Under the pieces are notes generated by a model that was not told where the DNA came from, did not search any database, and saw nothing but the letters and a program-made list of their open reading frames with translations. A DNA stretch of 64,000 bases, taken from Luteibacter sp. SG786. GTDB taxonomy: Bacteria > Pseudomonadota > Gammaproteobacteria > Xanthomonadales > Rhodanobacteraceae. Location of the stretch: positions 2,161,063 through 2,225,062 of the forward strand of contig NZ_JAAOYX010000001.1 of the NCBI RefSeq assembly GCF_011759605.1. Reading direction: 5' to 3'. Below are positions 62,658 through 64,000 of this stretch, in pieces. Each line of letters starts with the position of its first letter. The stretch's first letter is position 1. The translations under genes and the position numbers were made by a program.

Positions 62658-64000
62658 GTCCGCCGCGCGCACTTGCACGCCTGCAGTTCCATGCGGGTTT
62701 CACACTCGACGACGCGGTGGGCGTGGTGGATTACTACGCGAACCTCGGCGTGAGTCATCTTTATGCGTCGCCCATCCTTCGCGCACGCAGGGGGTCCACG
62801 CACGGGTACGACGTGGTGGACTGCCATGAGGTCAATCCGGAACTGGGTGGCGAAGACGCACTGCGCCGGCTGGTGGCGGCACTCCGCGCGCACGGAATGG
62901 GCCTGGTGCTGGACATCGTGCCGAACCACATGGGCGTCGGCGTGGAAAACGCCTGGTGGATGGACGTGTTGCGCCATGGGCGCGAAAGCCGCTATGCCGG
63001 CTACTTCGACATCGACTGGCAGGCATCCGATCCACTGCTGCGGGGCCGGCTGCTGCTTCCCATCCTTGGCGCTGGTTACGACACCACGCTGCGCGAAGGG
63101 CACATCCGCCTTGCGCTGCGTCGCGACCAATGGATGCTGCGGGTCTACGACGATCACCTGCCTTTGTCGCCAGCATCGACGAAAACGTTGGCGAGCGACA
63201 CCGAAGCCGCGCACGATCCCGCCACCGACGAGGGCAGGGCGGCGCTGCATGCACTGATCGAGCGCCAGCACTACCGTCTGGCGTTCTGGAAGCTGGCCAG
63301 CGACATGGTCAACTACCGGCGCTTCTTCGACATCAACGAACTCGCCGGATTGCGGATCGAACGCACCGCCGTGTTCGAGGATACGCACAAGACCATCTTT
63401 CGCCTTTACGCGGAAGGCCTGATCGACGGCGTGCGCTGCGATCACGTGGACGGCCTGGCCGATCCGCGGCGCTATTGCCGCCAGTTGCGGCATCGGCTTG
63501 AACGCCTGCGTCCGCAGCGCCCGCCGGAAGCACCGCGCGATGGCGCGTATCTCGTCGTGGAGAAGATCCTCGCGAACGACGAGTCGCTGCGGCTCGACTG
63601 GCGCACCGACGGCACCACGGGCTACGAATTCATGGACCAGGTGTCGGCCGTGCTGCACGACGAAGCGGGCGAGGCGCCGCTTACCGAACTGTGGCGAAAA
63701 CTCACGGGGGACAGCGCGGACTTTGCCACGCAGGCGGTGCGCGCCCGGCGGCAGATCCTCGTGGACAGTTTCGAGGCGGAACTGGACCGGACCGCGCGTG
63801 CGCTGTTCGCGGCCGCGCGTGCCGACGTGGCCACGCGCGACGTTTCCCTCGCCGCCATCCGCCGTGTGCTGGTGGAATTGCTGGTGCATTTTCCCGTCTA
63901 CCGCACCTATGCCGGTGGCGCGGGGCGCGATGCGTTCGACGAATCCGTGTTTGCACGAGCGGTGGAGGGCGCGTTGCGCACGATTCGCCTGCAAGACGTG
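62654..64000 (+). CDS. treY: Malto-oligosyltrehalose synthase, partial (3' end outside window)
   Basis: TreY converts the reducing end of maltodextrins to a trehalose unit. 449 residues are visible, open at the right edge; complete enzymes are about 700-850. The start overlaps malQ. Motifs include FHAGFTLDDAVGVVDYYANL, YASPILRARRGSTHGYDVVD, DIVPNHMGVG and the catalytic GLIDGVRCDHVDGLADPRRY and VVEKILAND. These place it in the TreY group of GH13. This is the last visible gene of the glgE-treS-glgB-glgX-treZ-malQ-treY operon. Confidence 0.95.
   Translation, partial: MSPPRALARLQFHAGFTLDDAVGVVDYYANLGVSHLYASPILRARRGSTHGYDVVDCHEVNPELGGEDALRRLVAALRAHGMGLVLDIVPNHMGVGVENAWWMDVLRHGRESRYAGYFDIDWQASDPLLRGRLLLPILGAGYDTTLREGHIRLALRRDQWMLRVYDDHLPLSPASTKTLASDTEAAHDPATDEGRAALHALIERQHYRLAFWKLASDMVNYRRFFDINELAGLRIERTAVFEDTHKTIFRLYAEGLIDGVRCDHVDGLADPRRYCRQLRHRLERLRPQRPPEAPRDGAYLVVEKILANDESLRLDWRTDGTTGYEFMDQVSAVLHDEAGEAPLTELWRKLTGDSADFATQAVRARRQILVDSFEAELDRTARALFAAARADVATRDVSLAAIRRVLVELLVHFPVYRTYAGGAGRDAFDESVFARAVEGALRTIRLQDV

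Overview
The window reads as chromosomal DNA of a high-GC gammaproteobacterium of the Xanthomonadales, most like Rhodanobacteraceae (Luteibacter/Dyella type). The reasons are the asd-fimV-truA-trpF-trpB-trpA-accD backbone, a split trp operon, smc followed by zipA, RF2 made through a programmed frameshift, a Zur-type zinc regulon, and Xanthomonadales-style GCC-rich palindromic intergenic repeats. The genus is inferred from gene content only. I see no phage, insertion-sequence transposase, CRISPR array, rRNA or tRNA.

Layout. 1-1509 (minus): part of an ABC importer resembling 2-aminoethylphosphonate systems. 1661-4584: HisN-type phosphatase and a Tat-exported phosphocholine-specific phospholipase C. 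4637-8739: prmB, aroC, a 2-hydroxyacid dehydrogenase and asd. 8739-16817: coiled-coil protein, fimV, aqpZ, truA, trpF, trpB, trpA, accD. 16950-18624 (minus): glycosyltransferase and PAP2 phosphatase. 18855-20607: gltX and a small membrane protein. 20648-24778: zinc homeostasis block (Zur, ZnuD-like receptor, MerC-like protein, CDF exporter), with a Zur operator over the receptor promoter. 24860-29320: bTHX, a DUF3300 lipoprotein, an FkbM-like protein and a TPR lipoprotein. 29416-35064: histidine-utilisation genes hutI and hutF around a ClC channel and a GNAT-nitrilase fusion. 35107-36942: an asparagine-rich leader peptide, an attenuator-like terminator and asnB. 37139-41195: prfB, lysS, a lipoprotein, YciI and BolA. 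41196-42518: gene-free repeat region with two inverted 238/239-bp palindrome-ended elements. 42519-47681: smc, zipA, PaiB-like. 47930-64000: a tightly coupled glycogen/trehalose operon, glgE-treS/mak-glgB-glgX-treZ-malQ-treY, the last gene cut by the window edge.

How the genes work together. The last 16 kb encodes two interlocking routes: TreS/maltokinase plus GlgE plus GlgB turn trehalose into branched alpha-glucan, and GlgX, TreY and TreZ turn alpha-glucan back into trehalose, with MalQ recycling short glucans. The zinc block combines import, export and repression. The strongest candidate for something not commonly described is the apparent translational attenuation leader of asnB: a 23-codon ORF with six Asn codons, a possible antiterminator and an intrinsic terminator, all within 165 bases ahead of asparagine synthetase.
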